64,000 nucleotides of DNA. Source: Eutypa lata. Lineage: Eukaryota > Ascomycota > Sordariomycetes > Xylariales > Diatrypaceae. Position 1 is the first letter of the stretch. Each line of letters opens with the position of its first letter. The notes below the pieces were generated by a model. It was not told the origin of the DNA and searched no databases. It saw nothing but the letters and a program-made list of their open reading frames with translations. Below, one piece after another: positions 51,141 through 63,638 of this stretch. A program made the position numbers and the translations under genes. The DNA is taken from positions 1,116,001 through 1,180,000 of the forward strand of contig JAKULF010000004.1 of the NCBI GenBank assembly GCA_022661535.1. The letters run 5' to 3'.

Positions 51141-53509
51141 CGTGAAGAATATGGGGCGTTATGGCAAATTTCATAAAACGATTCAACGATAAGGGAATGG
51201 GCAGTCTAAGTTGAAGTAAGTATGTTCGGTGATGAGGGAGGAGAACCAAATGACTTTCCAAATGAAAAGCTGCGCTTTTGGTCAGTTCTTTGTTTATTGA
51301 AAAGGCATGGTCAAGACGGTAACGGTATCGAAATCATGTCGTCATGACAGGGGAAAAATGGGTCCTGGGATCTGGCGCTAAAAATGCCAGTAGCTTCCGT
51401 ACCTGTCCCCACTTGCCCGTTTTGGGGAGTAAGTGGGGCTTAACTAACTTGTGGCTGTACAATGATCAGCACAAGGATCATGACTTGCATCTATTGTTTC
51501 TAGCATTACGTTGCTGTTGTCATAACACTTAGAAGAGATGACTCTAGCAGGTAAAAAAAATGTTTATTGTTTAACGTTAAATATAAACAAAATGATTTTT
51601 CATCGTCTTTGTTCTATCAACTTGATTGATGTGTTAGGCCCTTGGATCTTGAGCTATTTATTGTAGTCTTTGATCCGCTCCCCTAGAAAACCAACTACAA
51701 GCTCAAGGTAAACTATCTTCACCCCTTTGCAAATATCTACGTTGCATTTGCTACTGTATCTAGTCGCTCAACTCATAATGTGTGGCTGGGAAGATTGGGT
51801 TTGTATACAAGATGGATGCAAGCAAATCTGGTCCAGACGAACAGAACCATGTTGGAGGTGGATGATACTAGGCAGATGTGATCGCTCAAAGCATGGCAAG
51901 ATGATGGAAGGATTTCCTCAAATTTGGGACGCGTATAGTTGCCCTTACTGTGGAATCGATCCCAACCCAGTCGCATATGCCAGTGTACTTGCATCCGGTT
52001 TTCGCTGAACTGTAACTCTATCTTTAACTCGCTGGCTTCCTTCAATTTTGTCCACTAACCATAGTAAGAGTTGATTATGGCTTCATTGATACAGGGATCT
52101 ACCTACAGACATAGTACACGATTTATGCCAAACGAGGCCAGAGACAGTACTGTTTTTATGACTTGAAGCTAAATAGTTCCTGGCCATACGTCCAGTATGT
52201 AAATATATATAATCAGTTCGTTCCAAAGGAAAACATGTCTTACCTCATTTCAAGGACTTGCCACATCGTAAATGCCTGATATGTGGATGGAGCCACCTTG
52301 AAGTAAATGCTAATTATGATGAATGCATATGTTGCAGTTAAAGCTGCCTACTAAGCTCCCGGAGCAGGATAATCCTATGTTCGAAGCTTCTATATTATAT
52401 ATAGATCTTCCTAGGCACCTATCCCTAGTTCTAAAGCATACCAGACAATTATCACTATCCGCAATAGCCTATACTCTGTTCCTATATCAGTTTGTACGTG
52501 ATAGCTTGAATACATTGATATAATCATACAATTTTATCTATTTTCTACATCACGTATCCGAAGTTATTAAGCCGGCTTGTTCACATTATAGATTCATTCA
52601 CCTCCTCCTTACTTTTCTATTAATGCCACGAATATATTAAACTTCAAACGTTGATACTCATTTAATACATACCCTTTCACATCAACAGACACCTACCTAC
52701 AACCTCTCGGAGATCTATGGAGTATTATCACAGGAAGCAGAATGGTAATAACATATTCTTGCGTAACTGTATATTGGAGGGGATCCTCATCCGTGACCGA
52801 TCAGGAGTGCGCATATTGTATGTAAGTAAGCTGATAATAGGTCTTGAACTATTGCGGTGCGATAGTTAGAATTGTTCTACCAATCAAGCCTTATGTGATG
52901 GCCGAAATGGGAAACCCGGTCCCGGGACAACTAGCTTAATAGGTTATTAGTCATGACTGACTTCAGTGACCATCCATTCCTAGATACTTTCTGGCAGGAA
53001 TGCAATCAAATCCGGCCCCACTGAATCATGGCCCTGGATCTATGAGGAAGATGTGAATAGACTTCCAGGTATTTGGCCATTCGTTCGTTCGTACGAATGT
53101 CTTTTTTGTACTTTAAATTATCACCTGAACAAATGACATGGCTGAAGTTACAGATATGAAGTAAGTAACCTTGGCAGGGATGACATAAGATGTCAAGGGT
53201 AGGGGATCTGGGGATGTGCATTCACTAGCCTCATATTTACTTATGTACCACCAACAAGTGGAGTTGGATGCCTCTGAATCCCCGCTTACACCGCCACGAT
53301 TACTGTATCTGTCCTACCTTCAACGCCATTCCAACAAAGAACCATTTAAAGCGGTCTTGGCCCCGAGTCTTTCTATCTTAGAACTTCCCTTTACAATCCC
53401 ACTTCAGCCGCACATAATCATATTTATCCCTAGCTAGCGCAACCGAGCAATCGTTTGCATTTTAATCGTCCAAAACTCTACAACTGGTAGTAGTTTGCAT
53501 TCGCTCATC
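51141..53509. other. Intergenic, 2.4 kb
   Basis: Promoter of the RRT8-like gene and of the Gly/Gln-rich gene, AT-rich between. One small cysteine-rich frame (51778-52008) is listed separately. No other gene seen. Confidence 0.55.
51778..52008 (+). CDS. Small Trp/Cys-rich protein candidate, 76 aa
   Basis: ATG at 51778 opens a 76-codon frame with six to eight Cys and six Trp residues (MCGWEDWVCIQDGCKQIW, then EPCWRWMILGRCDR, then YSCPYCG). The CxxC at the end and paired cysteines before it could bind zinc. Such spacing is unusual for random DNA and recalls small cysteine-rich fungal proteins of unknown role. No signal peptide from this ATG; an upstream in-frame hydrophobic stretch (HLLLYLVAQL) has no ATG. 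No splice sites were identified. Confidence 0.4.
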   Translation: MCGWEDWVCIQDGCKQIWSRRTEPCWRWMILGRCDRSKHGKMMEGFPQIWDAYSCPYCGIDPNPVAYASVLASGFR

Positions 53510-54328
53510 ATGTCTAACCAGGACTATTATGGCGGCGGCGGTAACGGCGGATACGGAGGAGGAGGAGGAGGAGGGCACGGGCCACCCGGCCAGCCGCCCT
53601 ACTCAACAGGGGAGCATTACCCGCAGCCGCAGAACGTGTATGGGCATCAGCAGCCGGGTCAATATCAATCGCAGCAGCAGCAGCCACCACCTTACAGTGG
53701 CGGAGGCTCTCCTTACCCGGACCAGAAGCCATACTACAACAACGCGCCGCAAGGCCACGCAGGAGCGCCGCCTCCGCCAGCAGGGCAGCACCTCCCTCCA
53801 TACGGGTCCCACGGGGGCAGCCCACCAGCCCAACAGGGCTATCAGGCATACAACCCGTCGTATGACAACCGCGGGGGTCCGCCGCCGCCGCAGGGTGGTG
53901 GACATGCGTACCCGCCGCAACAAGGTTACGGCCAACAGCCCCATTACGGAGGAAACAACAGCGGCGGCGGTAGTCCGTACCCTCCGCAGTATGACCAGCA
54001 CCAACAGCGTGACCAACACCAGCAGCAGCAGCATCAGCAGCAGCACTACCAGAACCAGTACCCCGCGGCCCCACATGGTGGCGGTGGTGGAGGTGGGGCT
54101 GGAGACCGGGGTCTCGGGTCCGGGCTCATGGGAGCGGCAGTGGGCGCTCTAGCGACGCACGCTATGAGTGGTGGTGGTGGTCACGGTGGTGGCTTTTCTG
54201 GGATCATGGGCGGTGATAAAAAGCATAAGAAGGACAAGAAGAAGCACAAGGACAAGAAGCACCATAAGCGCAAAGGCAGTTCGAGCAGCAGCAGCAGTGA
54301 TAGCAGTAAGAGTAGCAAGAGCAGCTAG
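53510..54328 (+). CDS. Gly/Gln/Pro-rich protein with lysine tail, 272 aa
   Basis: Intronless, ATG at 53510. Residues 1-190 are disordered, with YGGGG, PPYSGGG, QQGYG and poly-Gln runs, in the style of prion-like or phase-separating proteins. Residues about 205-235 (GLMGAAVGALATHAMSGGGG) form a short Gly-zipper-like hydrophobic helix. The C-terminus is a poly-Lys/His block (KKHKKDKKKHKDKKHHKRK) followed by a poly-Ser tail. Related fungal proteins are usually annotated only as glycine-rich or XYPPX-repeat proteins. Membrane or nucleic-acid association is possible from the basic tail; function unknown. Confidence 0.8.
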   Translation: MSNQDYYGGGGNGGYGGGGGGGHGPPGQPPYSTGEHYPQPQNVYGHQQPGQYQSQQQQPPPYSGGGSPYPDQKPYYNNAPQGHAGAPPPPAGQHLPPYGSHGGSPPAQQGYQAYNPSYDNRGGPPPPQGGGHAYPPQQGYGQQPHYGGNNSGGGSPYPPQYDQHQQRDQHQQQQHQQQHYQNQYPAAPHGGGGGGGAGDRGLGSGLMGAAVGALATHAMSGGGGHGGGFSGIMGGDKKHKKDKKKHKDKKHHKRKGSSSSSSSDSSKSSKSS

Positions 54329-55880
54329 TTAAGCTGATTTTGGGGTCGGGAGAAACTTTTGTTGGATTGCAGAAGATGTTAGCGAGTTGCGCGCACTGGA
54401 TGCGATACTCGGAGGGGTCTTTGTCTATGCTTTTTGTTCAGTTTAAGTTATTCACAAGTTTCAAAATACTGATTGATGAAAACTGGTTATCTACACAGTA
54501 TCACTAATCACCAAGTGGGGAGTTAAGAGCCTCTGAGTGACACAACAAATCTTGAATGTAATTGCTCTCTCGAGGTTCTACTAAGACTCCATGGGAATTC
54601 GTCGTTGAGTCCCTCTACATATTCACCTTCGCATACTACGGAGGAACTCAACATAGCCTAAGAGGGCATGTCCATTCACGCCCAGCTTGCCGCCTGGCGA
54701 GCCATCATACAGCAAGATCTGACCTACGTATTTCCTAATAGAATATAATGCAGATAGTCTCCCATCTATTGCTTCTACATATCTCATCTGCTAGCTGCTA
54801 CAATGACTCAACTTCATACCGCATGCATCCCGAGTAGTCTTCTCTCTTGGCCCTATTATGAAAGACACCTCGCGCATCGATTACCACGAGCTGCATGCCG
54901 GGCCATAAACGACGATGCAGATGCTGCGGCACATGGAATTCCCACTGTGTCTTTGTCATAATCGCCGATCCAGGCACTACAGACCGTAGGCGCCGCCTCG
55001 CATGAAACCCTACTCATGCTTGATGCCTTTCATGATATCGGCGTGGGTAAACTAATCTCTCGTCTTCTGGAGACGAGTTCTCCTGTGTCGTCTTTCTTTG
55101 CAGTAGACTTTAGATATTGATATGGCACCGGCGGGTTTGGAGGGAGTATCTGAGTTCACCGTAGCCTTTTCGGCTTGATGTTAGTTACTTCGGCAACTAC
55201 TTCATTACAGCTGTGGTTAAGAATGCGGTACGTGGAGATCAGTTTCATTGACTGGAACAATGGGAGACTGGTAACTTCCCTCTATGACGAGTCAAAGCAC
55301 GTCAAGGTGGACTCTTTTCCTAGGGTTCTAAAGCGATCGAAGTAGGTAATAATGTACTTAGGCAGCGTTTCCTTTTCTACAATAAGGAAGTCTTAGAAGC
55401 TATTTTTAGGCTCACAATAGGTAACTGCCTATGCAAGTCCTAATTCACGTATGCATGTAGGTATATCTCTAGATGTAGCTACCCGTGCACTTGATCTCAT
55501 AATTGGGCCAAAGCTTTCAATTTATTTCCTTGCTGAAAATTGTAGATGCCTACATGCATCTGCACGTCTATTGTTTTCCTAAGGCATTAAGGCTCCTTGA
55601 ATGGGAACGCTACATACCTACATACACCTACACCTAGGCTCCTGCCAAAACCCTTATCAACCTGCCAACCTAGATACATAGCCTACCTAGCTACTAAAGT
55701 AGGTGCATACACATAGGCCACCGGTGCAGTAGACTTTCTATTTCCATGGTAATACACCATAGGTCTATGCAATTCCAGAGGAAATCTTCCACACGTTTTA
55801 TCCTTCGGACGATCACGATTACTGCCTTTCCTTACCTAGTTCAATCCTCTTGTCGTCCACTCTGTCATCCAACCTACACC
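54329..55880. other. Intergenic, 1.55 kb, with possible coding debris
   Basis: 3' flank of the Gly/Gln-rich gene and promoter of the BTB gene. Plus-strand translation around 54850-55120 gives smooth stretches such as HETLLMLDAFHDIGVGK between stops, hinting at a decayed gene, but no family is recognised. The right part (55600-55700) is rich in CCTACAT/CCTAGCT repeats. Confidence 0.4.
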
Positions 55881-57237
55881 ATGGCGGCCCCGAACCCTTT
55901 CAAAACGGCTTCGTCATTCACCCCAGCGCGATCACCATTCGCTCCTGCACCTCAGGCTGCACCAGCTGCAACCAACTGGGGCTGGGGACCGCCAGGCCCA
56001 AAGAACCAGCGGCCACTCAACGTCGATCAAGAGACCCCCGATGCTCGTGCGAAAAAGCCAAAGCTGAACGGAGCACATCAAGTCATCATTGACCCGAAGG
56101 GTGATCTGTATCTTCAAGTTAGTCAGATCAAATCTGAGACGCCGGACTCAGCGGACAAGGACGTCAATTCGGGAACTACCGAGTTCCTTGTCGACTCCAA
56201 AGCATTGTCTAGAGCATCTCCCGCCTTCGCCAAGTTGGTTGACGGAGCTTCTGCGGAATCTAAGAAGCCCGGAGAGCCGACTACAGAGAAGAAGTGGGTG
56301 ATTAAGCTGCTGGGCGACAACGACTCTGCGATGAGTGCGCTGCTTCATATCATGCATTGCCGATTCGACCGAGGACCCGCGACTAGCGGAGGCATTAGTG
56401 TTGAAGATTTGTATCAGATTGCGATCTTGACAAACAAATATGACTGCGCCCCCATCGTCCGCCCGTGGATCAAGTCCTGGCTTGGCTTTATAGACAGGCT
56501 TTACTTGGGTGCCAGCCTCCAAGAACTAGAACGAGTCTCTTGGATCGCATGGGAGTTCGGTGACCGAGGTCTATTCGAGAGAGTTGCCAAGAATTTGGTT
56601 CTTCGTCTCACCACTTCAAAGAAGAATGATCTATTCAAGTCTGAGATTCCCTCTTCGACCTTGTTCCACGACACGCTTGAGCCCAATGGGCTTAAAGGTA
56701 CGTATTCACCAAATATCGCAAGACTCAATGTTGTGGAGCTGACATCTTGAAGATTTAGTGCATAGACGGCGCGAGATGGCAATCAATGCCTTACTGTCAC
56801 CAGTTCACGAAGTTCTAGGCAAGATGCTTCAACCAGCGAACAAGCCCTCCCGAAGCTCCATCTGCCGTGAAGCTGAACGTCTATTTTCGCCACATCCGTT
56901 TTCCCTTGAATCCCGTGAGAAGGGTCAACAACTCGACTGCGAAGCAATTATGCTGGGAAGATTGATCCAATTTCTCACCGCGGCTGAGCTCTGGCCCCTT
57001 CCTTCTTTCACTACGTACCAACGGTCCGTGATGGCTTTGGGAGACAGCTTGAAAACTCTTTCAATCAAGGGATATCCAGGCAATCACCACCACCTTTGCA
57101 ACCTTCTTCCTGACCACTCAACTTCCGTTGACACTGTCATCAATGGCCTCGACTCCGTCGCTACCGATAGCCAAAAACGACACCTCGAAGCACAGGCAAA
57201 GAAGTCAGGTCTCAGCGCAGGATCCATCTGGAAATGA
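55881..57237 (+). CDS. BTB/POZ-like protein, 433 aa
   Basis: Two exons, 55881-56697 and 56753-57237. The 55-nt intron (GTACGT..TTGAAG) splits an Asp codon. The frame is open upstream to 55746, but the ATG at 55881 has the best context (ACACCATGG) and begins MAAPNPFK. Residues 1-60 are Pro/Ala-rich and disordered. Residues about 75-200 match the fungal BTB/POZ-type pattern: a strand-rich start (DLYLQVS), FLVDSKALSRASPAFAKLV (the 'stored, then SPVF' core) and ALLHIMHCRFDR. The rest is helical. BTB domains dimerise and may recruit cullin-3; fungal members of this type are mostly uncharacterised. Possibly nuclear, given the basic ARAKKPK stretch; inference only. Confidence 0.83.
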
Positions 57238-60010
57238 AATGTGTTAGCGGTAATATAGGGCATACTGGCAATTTGCATCATGTACCTAGTAATCCATGGG
57301 CTCTTCACATTGTAAACGAACTTTCTACTCGGTGGCAAGGGAAGAGGATATCATAAACTGCGTGGATCTTGATCTTAGGGGTACAATCAAGCTATGCTAT
57401 CAGGAACTGCTCTTTACAGAATCGATGAGGTGTAAAGTTAATAATCCACAAATATGTATTAATAAGACTTGCTTCTCTATGTACCTATTCTAAGCAATCA
57501 CTCAAGCTACGACATTTCAGGCTACTATCAACTCAATGACTTCACCAATGCGCTGTTGGAAGGAAAAAAATGTACCCACTGCCCAAGTGTATTGAAACAA
57601 CATGGGAAGAACATGGAGAAACGAAGAGATTCTGCATGTTCTTGACTATCGGGGCCCCTTGCGGGTTGATATGAAAGGGGGAATACCAAGTACAAGAATG
57701 TAAGTGGCATTGAGGCATTGGTTAGTAGCTCCAAAGTTTGATATATGAACGTACCTAGTCTTCTGAGTGTGTCGAGTGTGTCGGGTGTATCCTGTGAAGA
57801 AGTTAGTAAGTAGAACAATCAGGTAGGGCACGGAATGGGTACCCGTGAAGGGGGGCCGGGGTGATCTTCGAGACAACCCCCCCGCGTCCCCACTCGCGGG
57901 TATCCATTCCATGCTCTACAACCGGAGGTGGTGATGGGTATGGGTAAGAAGAGCGACTGAGAAAACAAAGTATAGTAGGAAGACAAAAGATTGAAGAACA
58001 GATAGAAAGTAACATGAGATAAGAGGTTCAAGGGAGGAAAGATGTAAAAGAAAAACAAAGATAGAGAATGACAGAGAGGAGGGTCAACCCGAGGAGGGAA
58101 GAGCGAGATGACAAGAAAAGAGAAGGACAGTGCAAGCCCACTGGGCTTTGCGCGACCACTAGGTCCTGTCGGTTAGGGAAGGGAAGGACGAGGCTCAGAG
58201 GCCCCGGAAAGGGCACCGGAGTGCCCGTGGAGGGGTTTTTCTTGCGTGAGAGAGGCTCGGACCTGACCCATACAAGAAGTAACCCCCACCACAAAAAAAG
58301 ATTGTTCCTTTGCGATCGTGGAGTCTCCCCCACGGGCAGAGTGTTGCGTGTGTCTGCCAACCATCACGACCCGTTTTTCGTCTCGACACGCCCTAAGGAA
58401 CGGACGCGCGACTACTGTACCGGCCACAGCGGCTGCTCTGTCGCGACAACTGCGTGCTTTTTTTCTTGCAGAACAGACTGCACCCCCGCATTTTGTCGTG
58501 TTGCCGTGTGTGTCGTGTGTTCCGCCGTATGCGTACCCTGACGAGGATCAGGACCCGAGAGTTATGTGACGAGGCTGTTTTCGGGAATCACTTCAGCGCA
58601 ATGTGTGGCCCCCAGACTTGTTTTAACGTGTCAGAGTAAGTGCGGTCACGGTCTGGTTTTAACGCGGCATGCTCTCGTCCGTTTGATAGTTTGACTATTC
58701 GTCAGGAGAGAGTGGCAGACACCTCGGCCTCTGTCAAAAGACGCATTCAGGCGTAGCGCTTCCACGGTTTGCTTCTACGTTGTTCCGGGAACAACGGCCA
58801 CGTCTGCAGTGCGAGGTAGTCGGTACGTAATGAAAGACGCGACAATACAGAGGTGACATTTTATCCCAAGTCACGGGGAGGGGCTGGGGGGAGAAAGAAG
58901 AAGATTGGTGATGATGGTTGATGGTTGAATGTTGAAGGTTGGTGAAGAGTTGTGGGTGAAAAGATTTTTTTTGAAATGGGATTGTTGTGGAAGGATGGGT
59001 GCCTAATAAATCCAGTGGGTGTATGTAGGAAAAGTGAACTGATTAGTACAGTTGAGAAATTTGCAGATGGTTACTACATTATTCGAGGAGTACATCTTCT
59101 GAAGAGATTGTAGGTGGTGCCTAAATGTAGGTACTTTTGAAGCAGGATTGCAGGTGACCAAAATGGTTATTACCTTTTCTCACCCTAAGCAGATACACAA
59201 GATCAGGGCTGGGAACTCAGCAACAGGTGGGTAATGGATGTGAATAAGGTATCTTTTTTTTAAAGTCCTAATTGGGAGGGTGGGAAGTCTGAAGAACTGT
59301 ACATCAATGTGAGAGAGGTTCATCATGGGGGAGTAAAAGTCTTCGTGAAGTCAATGTACCTCACGAAACAAAATTACCAAGACGAGAAAGTTGATAACTC
59401 TACAACTTGTCACCGGGTACACTTAGTCAAACTTAGGACATACTTAATATCAAAATGCAAAATAAATAAAAATAAATTATGACGATCATAATTGAGCTCA
59501 GATATTACCTGGCTGACCTCTTATCCATCCTGCTGTTAATGTTGGTTGAGCGTCATGCAACATTGGTGTTGTACTATTACTACGAAGTATCATAAATTGC
59601 CCAGCAAGTACTTGTCACTGTTTTCAAATTAGCTACTCCCACAGCAACAGAGTACATGCTCGGGTTATGTTGTATTTGAACTGACTTACCAACGGGTCAG
59701 GTTTTGAAGTTACCTAGGTGATATCAAGACTAGAACATGTATGATCACATCGAACAACGCAAATTTCTTTAGCCCTGGAATTCTGAAATAAGATAGGGCA
59801 TCCGCACTGAGGACTTAACTAGAGAATGGCTCAATATTTAATCTTATTTGACTGTTTTATCTATCCTGTGAAGGTCTTTCTGTTTTCTACTTTGTAAACG
59901 TTACATGCAGAGACATCAGATTAAGAAAACAAAGTCAATAACAACACAGCCTTGAGCATCATATGTCCTGATCACAAGATCAACCACCACACCGGTAGAG
60001 AACCGCCTCT
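57238..60010. other. Intergenic, 2.8 kb, with strand-asymmetric tracts
   Basis: No supported gene. 57900-58130 and 58870-58990 are strongly purine-rich on the plus strand. On the minus strand they read like fungal pyrimidine/CAACATTCAACC-type leaders, so an unannotated minus-strand transcript is possible. 58140-58560 is GC-rich with many overlapping open frames and no domain. 59400-60000 is AT-rich. Confidence 0.5.
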
Positions 60011-62524
60011 TTATTTCTCTCTAAGGACAAACGTATCCCCGGCCCACCCGAACGCTCTATTAAGTCTCCTTCCAACCCTTCTTGCTATCGTGAATGCCAT
60101 CTTCCCACGTGGATGAGGTTCGTGGAATTGTATCTTACTTTGGTCACCTGCTAACTTTTGAAACTGCCAGACGGATCCGTACAGCTTTTCAGCCCCAAAT
60201 AAACCCGTCGACGTCATGGCGTGGAGGAAATCATTCCAGGGAACCTCTCCGGGAGAAGAAGTGACAGCTGGGTTGAAGAAGAGAGTCCGGAATACCTTGA
60301 GAAAGCGGCTGTCAATAGGAATAGAAGCCGATTCGGGTTCAGGGTATATGAGAGCGACAGTAGTGGCCGATGGGGCATCAGTTGTATTAGAAGTTGCATC
60401 TCTTGTCTTGGCCTTCGTCTTCGCCTTGGCTTGGGTAGAGCTACTTGTACCTCTTACTGGTTCACCGATATAGATGTTGGAGAGCGGTTTGCATATACTG
60501 GTTAGTTCTGGATCCAAGACTGATTCTCGCCCCGACTGCCTAGTAACGGGTGCTATGGGCTCAGTCCAGTCTGGCGTACGTGTCAGATATAAAGCATAAT
60601 AGAGAAATATTATTAATAGCTTATCTTTTGGTGCAGTAGCGTATTTAACAGTACGTTGCATAATCCCCGGTTGAGCCGTGCCCTGTAAACTATCGCATTT
60701 GGCATGCAACAACCGGTCAACGGAACTCCAGAATTCGTCAAGGTGGTTCTCAGCTTGCCGCAACGCCTCTACGTTTTGCCTAGTACGCCGCTTCTCAAAT
60801 GGGTAGGCAAATTTCTTATCAGGTGGATTTCCAATCTGAGCTATGCGGTGAATCCTTTTGTCTCCGATAACTTCCCTTATTAAAACACATATCTCTTAAC
60901 GTATCTCGAAGTCCGTTTCAATGGCCCCTCTCCGATCGAGCATAGTCGTCTCAAAGCTCCTTGCCCATGGTATCTACAGTTCGAGCTGGCCTATGCAATG
61001 TGAGATAATGGCCAAATCACCGATGATACTAGCGATACGCGCAGATACTAGCTCCCGTGCACGTGGATCAGTTTCAACCAGCCTTCCGAGCTCATCAACC
61101 ACCAGCGGGAGGCGGGTAAAAAAAAAGAGACCCTGACCGCCCTCCATCAGCGTACGGAATATCTATAATAATTGGCGCTCGATGTCGCCCATCTTGACAC
61201 CGGCCTTTTGTGTTATACCAATCATGGTCGTTGTAGAATCTGGAGGCGGCTGGCTGACGAAGTATTTGCGCCACGGAGGGGAAGCAACAGCATGGACCTT
61301 GAGCTGTCACGTTTAGAGCGTGATGGAATTTGAGTATGGCGTCCATGACTCTTCTAGCAGGTCTTCCGTGGGCGATATAACGCCTCCATACTTTGCATGC
61401 AGTAATTGTAGTGATTGGGCTTGTTGGTGGAGCTCTGAGAATAAATCAAGCTCTACGTAGGTATGTTTCAAAAACGATTGTACGGCAGACGCGGGCCCAG
61501 AAGGGGGTTTGGTGGATTGCTTTCAAGGTAGGATGATTCTCGCCATTAACATCCTTCATGGCCTCTTGACGATGCTCCTTCACCTCGAGGAGCTGCTCGA
61601 CGAAATAAGCCGGACCTTCTCGCATAGCCCACATATAGTCTTCAGCTGCAGACTTCCTACTGCCGAGAATCGACTCAATTCTACCAAGATCTAGCTTAGC
61701 AGGTAGTCGGTATGGTGCCTCTGCGGTCATCACAGCTAGAGAATCAAAGCCACTAGTTTCTTTCTCCGTTTTCAAATATGGCTCAGGCTGGATGTGGGAA
61801 AGCACCTGCCGCGAGATTCGCGGCTAGAATCTCATTTAGTATTTACTGGCAACAAGCAACCAAAAATTGGATAAGCCTCTCTTGCGCTTCTAGAATAACC
61901 AAGCCCTCCCCAGGAAGAAATTGTTTCCGATTGTGCAGCCACTTAAATGCATCAGGATGCTCGTCCCAAGATATGAGCTTGCCGTATTCCCCAGCATCAT
62001 ATGCCCCGTGTAGGATCATGACATATTCGTTCAGGAACACAGGTACCAGCTTCTTCGACACAAGGCCCAGGTGCATGGCCTCATAGTCAGCGCCAGCGAA
62101 GTCATGCGGTGGGTTTCGCCCTCGCGTGTTCATCAATAACAGGAGAGCCTTCGGTTTGAGGAGATCTTCCTGGTTGATGTATGGCCACATATAGCAGCCC
62201 CTTCATTTTTCCTCGGATGCATGTGGCTGGAATTTACTGGCATCGCGGAAAGCGTCGAAATCAGGGTGATGTGTGGTGGCCATGCCCGGCCACGCATCTA
62301 ACAGAACATTTTGCCTCATGGCGAACAAGGATCTCATGCAGCATATTGTAGCTTCCAAATACATTCTTTGATCTTACCTGAGCATCACGACGCACCTCTG
62401 CTGGTGATGCGATATGTACTGATGGGCCGAATTGCTTGATGAAAGCATTAGGGTCAAACGAGCCAAGATCGTTAGCATTTACCGCTGTCGATCCCTTATA
62501 AGCGTCTTTTGATATGGATGCCAT
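60011..62524 (-). pseudogene. Decayed member of a large fungal protein family of unknown function
   Basis: Translation on the minus strand reads nearly end to end as one protein of about 830 residues, but in several frames. It starts at ATG 62522-62524 (MASISKDAYKGS) and shifts frame near 62370. It continues MRQNVLLDAWPGM and DFDAFRDASKFQ, meets TGA at 62203-62205, then WPYINQEDLL and WDEHPDAFKWL. TAA at 61843-61845 follows. Then come frameshifts near 61805 and 61455, TAA and TGA at 61307-61315, WRKYFVSQPPPD, TAG at 61163, LVVDELGRL, TAG at 60974 and TAA at 60896. The last 250 codons (60011-60763) are open. I recognise the motif order from conserved Pezizomycotina proteins without known function. 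Some stops fit C-to-T change at CpA. Clearly not functional as a whole. Confidence 0.8.
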
Positions 62525-63638
62525 CGATTTATTTGAATATGGCAAGCTCAGCGGTCGATGGAAAACAATTCATTGTTTGAGGATCTATTTTCGACAAGAA
62601 TGACCGGCGTGGTCACAGCGTAATACTGAATCGTAGGGGCTTGGGATTCAGGGGTACAGTGACACGTCATACAGAAGACATTGCGGTATTCAGATTTACC
62701 AGACGCTTCATCACATTTGTTTTGTCTTGATTACTCATCACAGTTATTCTGCCTGGGAGAATAGGCTGTTGATCGTGCTGGACAGGCATATATAAATATC
62801 TCGAGGTACGGAATCGGACATGACGGCGCATGGCGGCGCAAGGAACAAAAGTGTACGATGTCCAGAACTCAACAACTGCTATGTATATGTAACAAAGCCC
62901 AAACGAGCAATCCCACGATCCATTCCGATTCTAAAAGAACGTGTTGTTCATCTACAATTTGCTCCCAGGGGACCGCATCACCTTTGCACTCTAGTCAAGA
63001 ACACTTACAGCCACTAGCTAATTAGAAATCGCACCGAATCCCTGCTCCCACACGCGCGCACGGTCTCCCGAGCCACTTAGCCCGCATCGCACCGACATCT
63101 ACATAGTTATAGAAGGCCAGAGATGATTCGGAGCACTGTTCACCATAGAATATGCTTCACTTAAAACCAACTGAACGAACACCCTTCAGACCTGGGAATT
63201 ATATGTATAAGGAGCGGATAAAGTTAATTTACAAGTGATATAAAGTGATAACCATATAATCATTAGACTCATGATTAGTGTAAGATTTTATATTTAATTT
63301 GGGCTAATGGTCACGTTTTGGCTTTTCTGTCAGGGATATGTATGCTTTCATACTCCCACTCCCCAAGGAACGAGAACACACACGGCATAAGAGAAACATT
63401 TTCAATGCAAGCTAAACTGGGGGAAGACTGCGGAAGCTGCTCCAATGCAACAGCACCTGTATAAAGGCATCAACCAACCAGCTTCACCACAGCATACATA
63501 GGAACGTCGTAGTGACATGTAGCCTACATGACTGTCATTAGATAGGGTCGCTGGGGAGAGATAGGGGCCTATATTCAACCATTGATGCCTGACTTGCAGC
63601 ATTAAAGGACTACCTGCCAGTATATATAAACGCGTGGC
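62525..63638. other. Intergenic, 1.1 kb
   Basis: Former promoter of the decayed gene and 3' flank of the terpene cyclase gene; AT-rich at 63190-63310. No gene seen. Confidence 0.6.

Noticed and set aside
53514..54152. Long frames on both strands over the Gly/Gln-rich gene
   Set aside because: Simple-sequence shadows; the frame at 53510-54328 has the ATG context and ordered tail.
58068..58541. 157-codon plus-strand frame in GC-rich DNA
   Set aside because: Arg/Cys-rich text without a domain; several overlapping frames of similar length on both strands.
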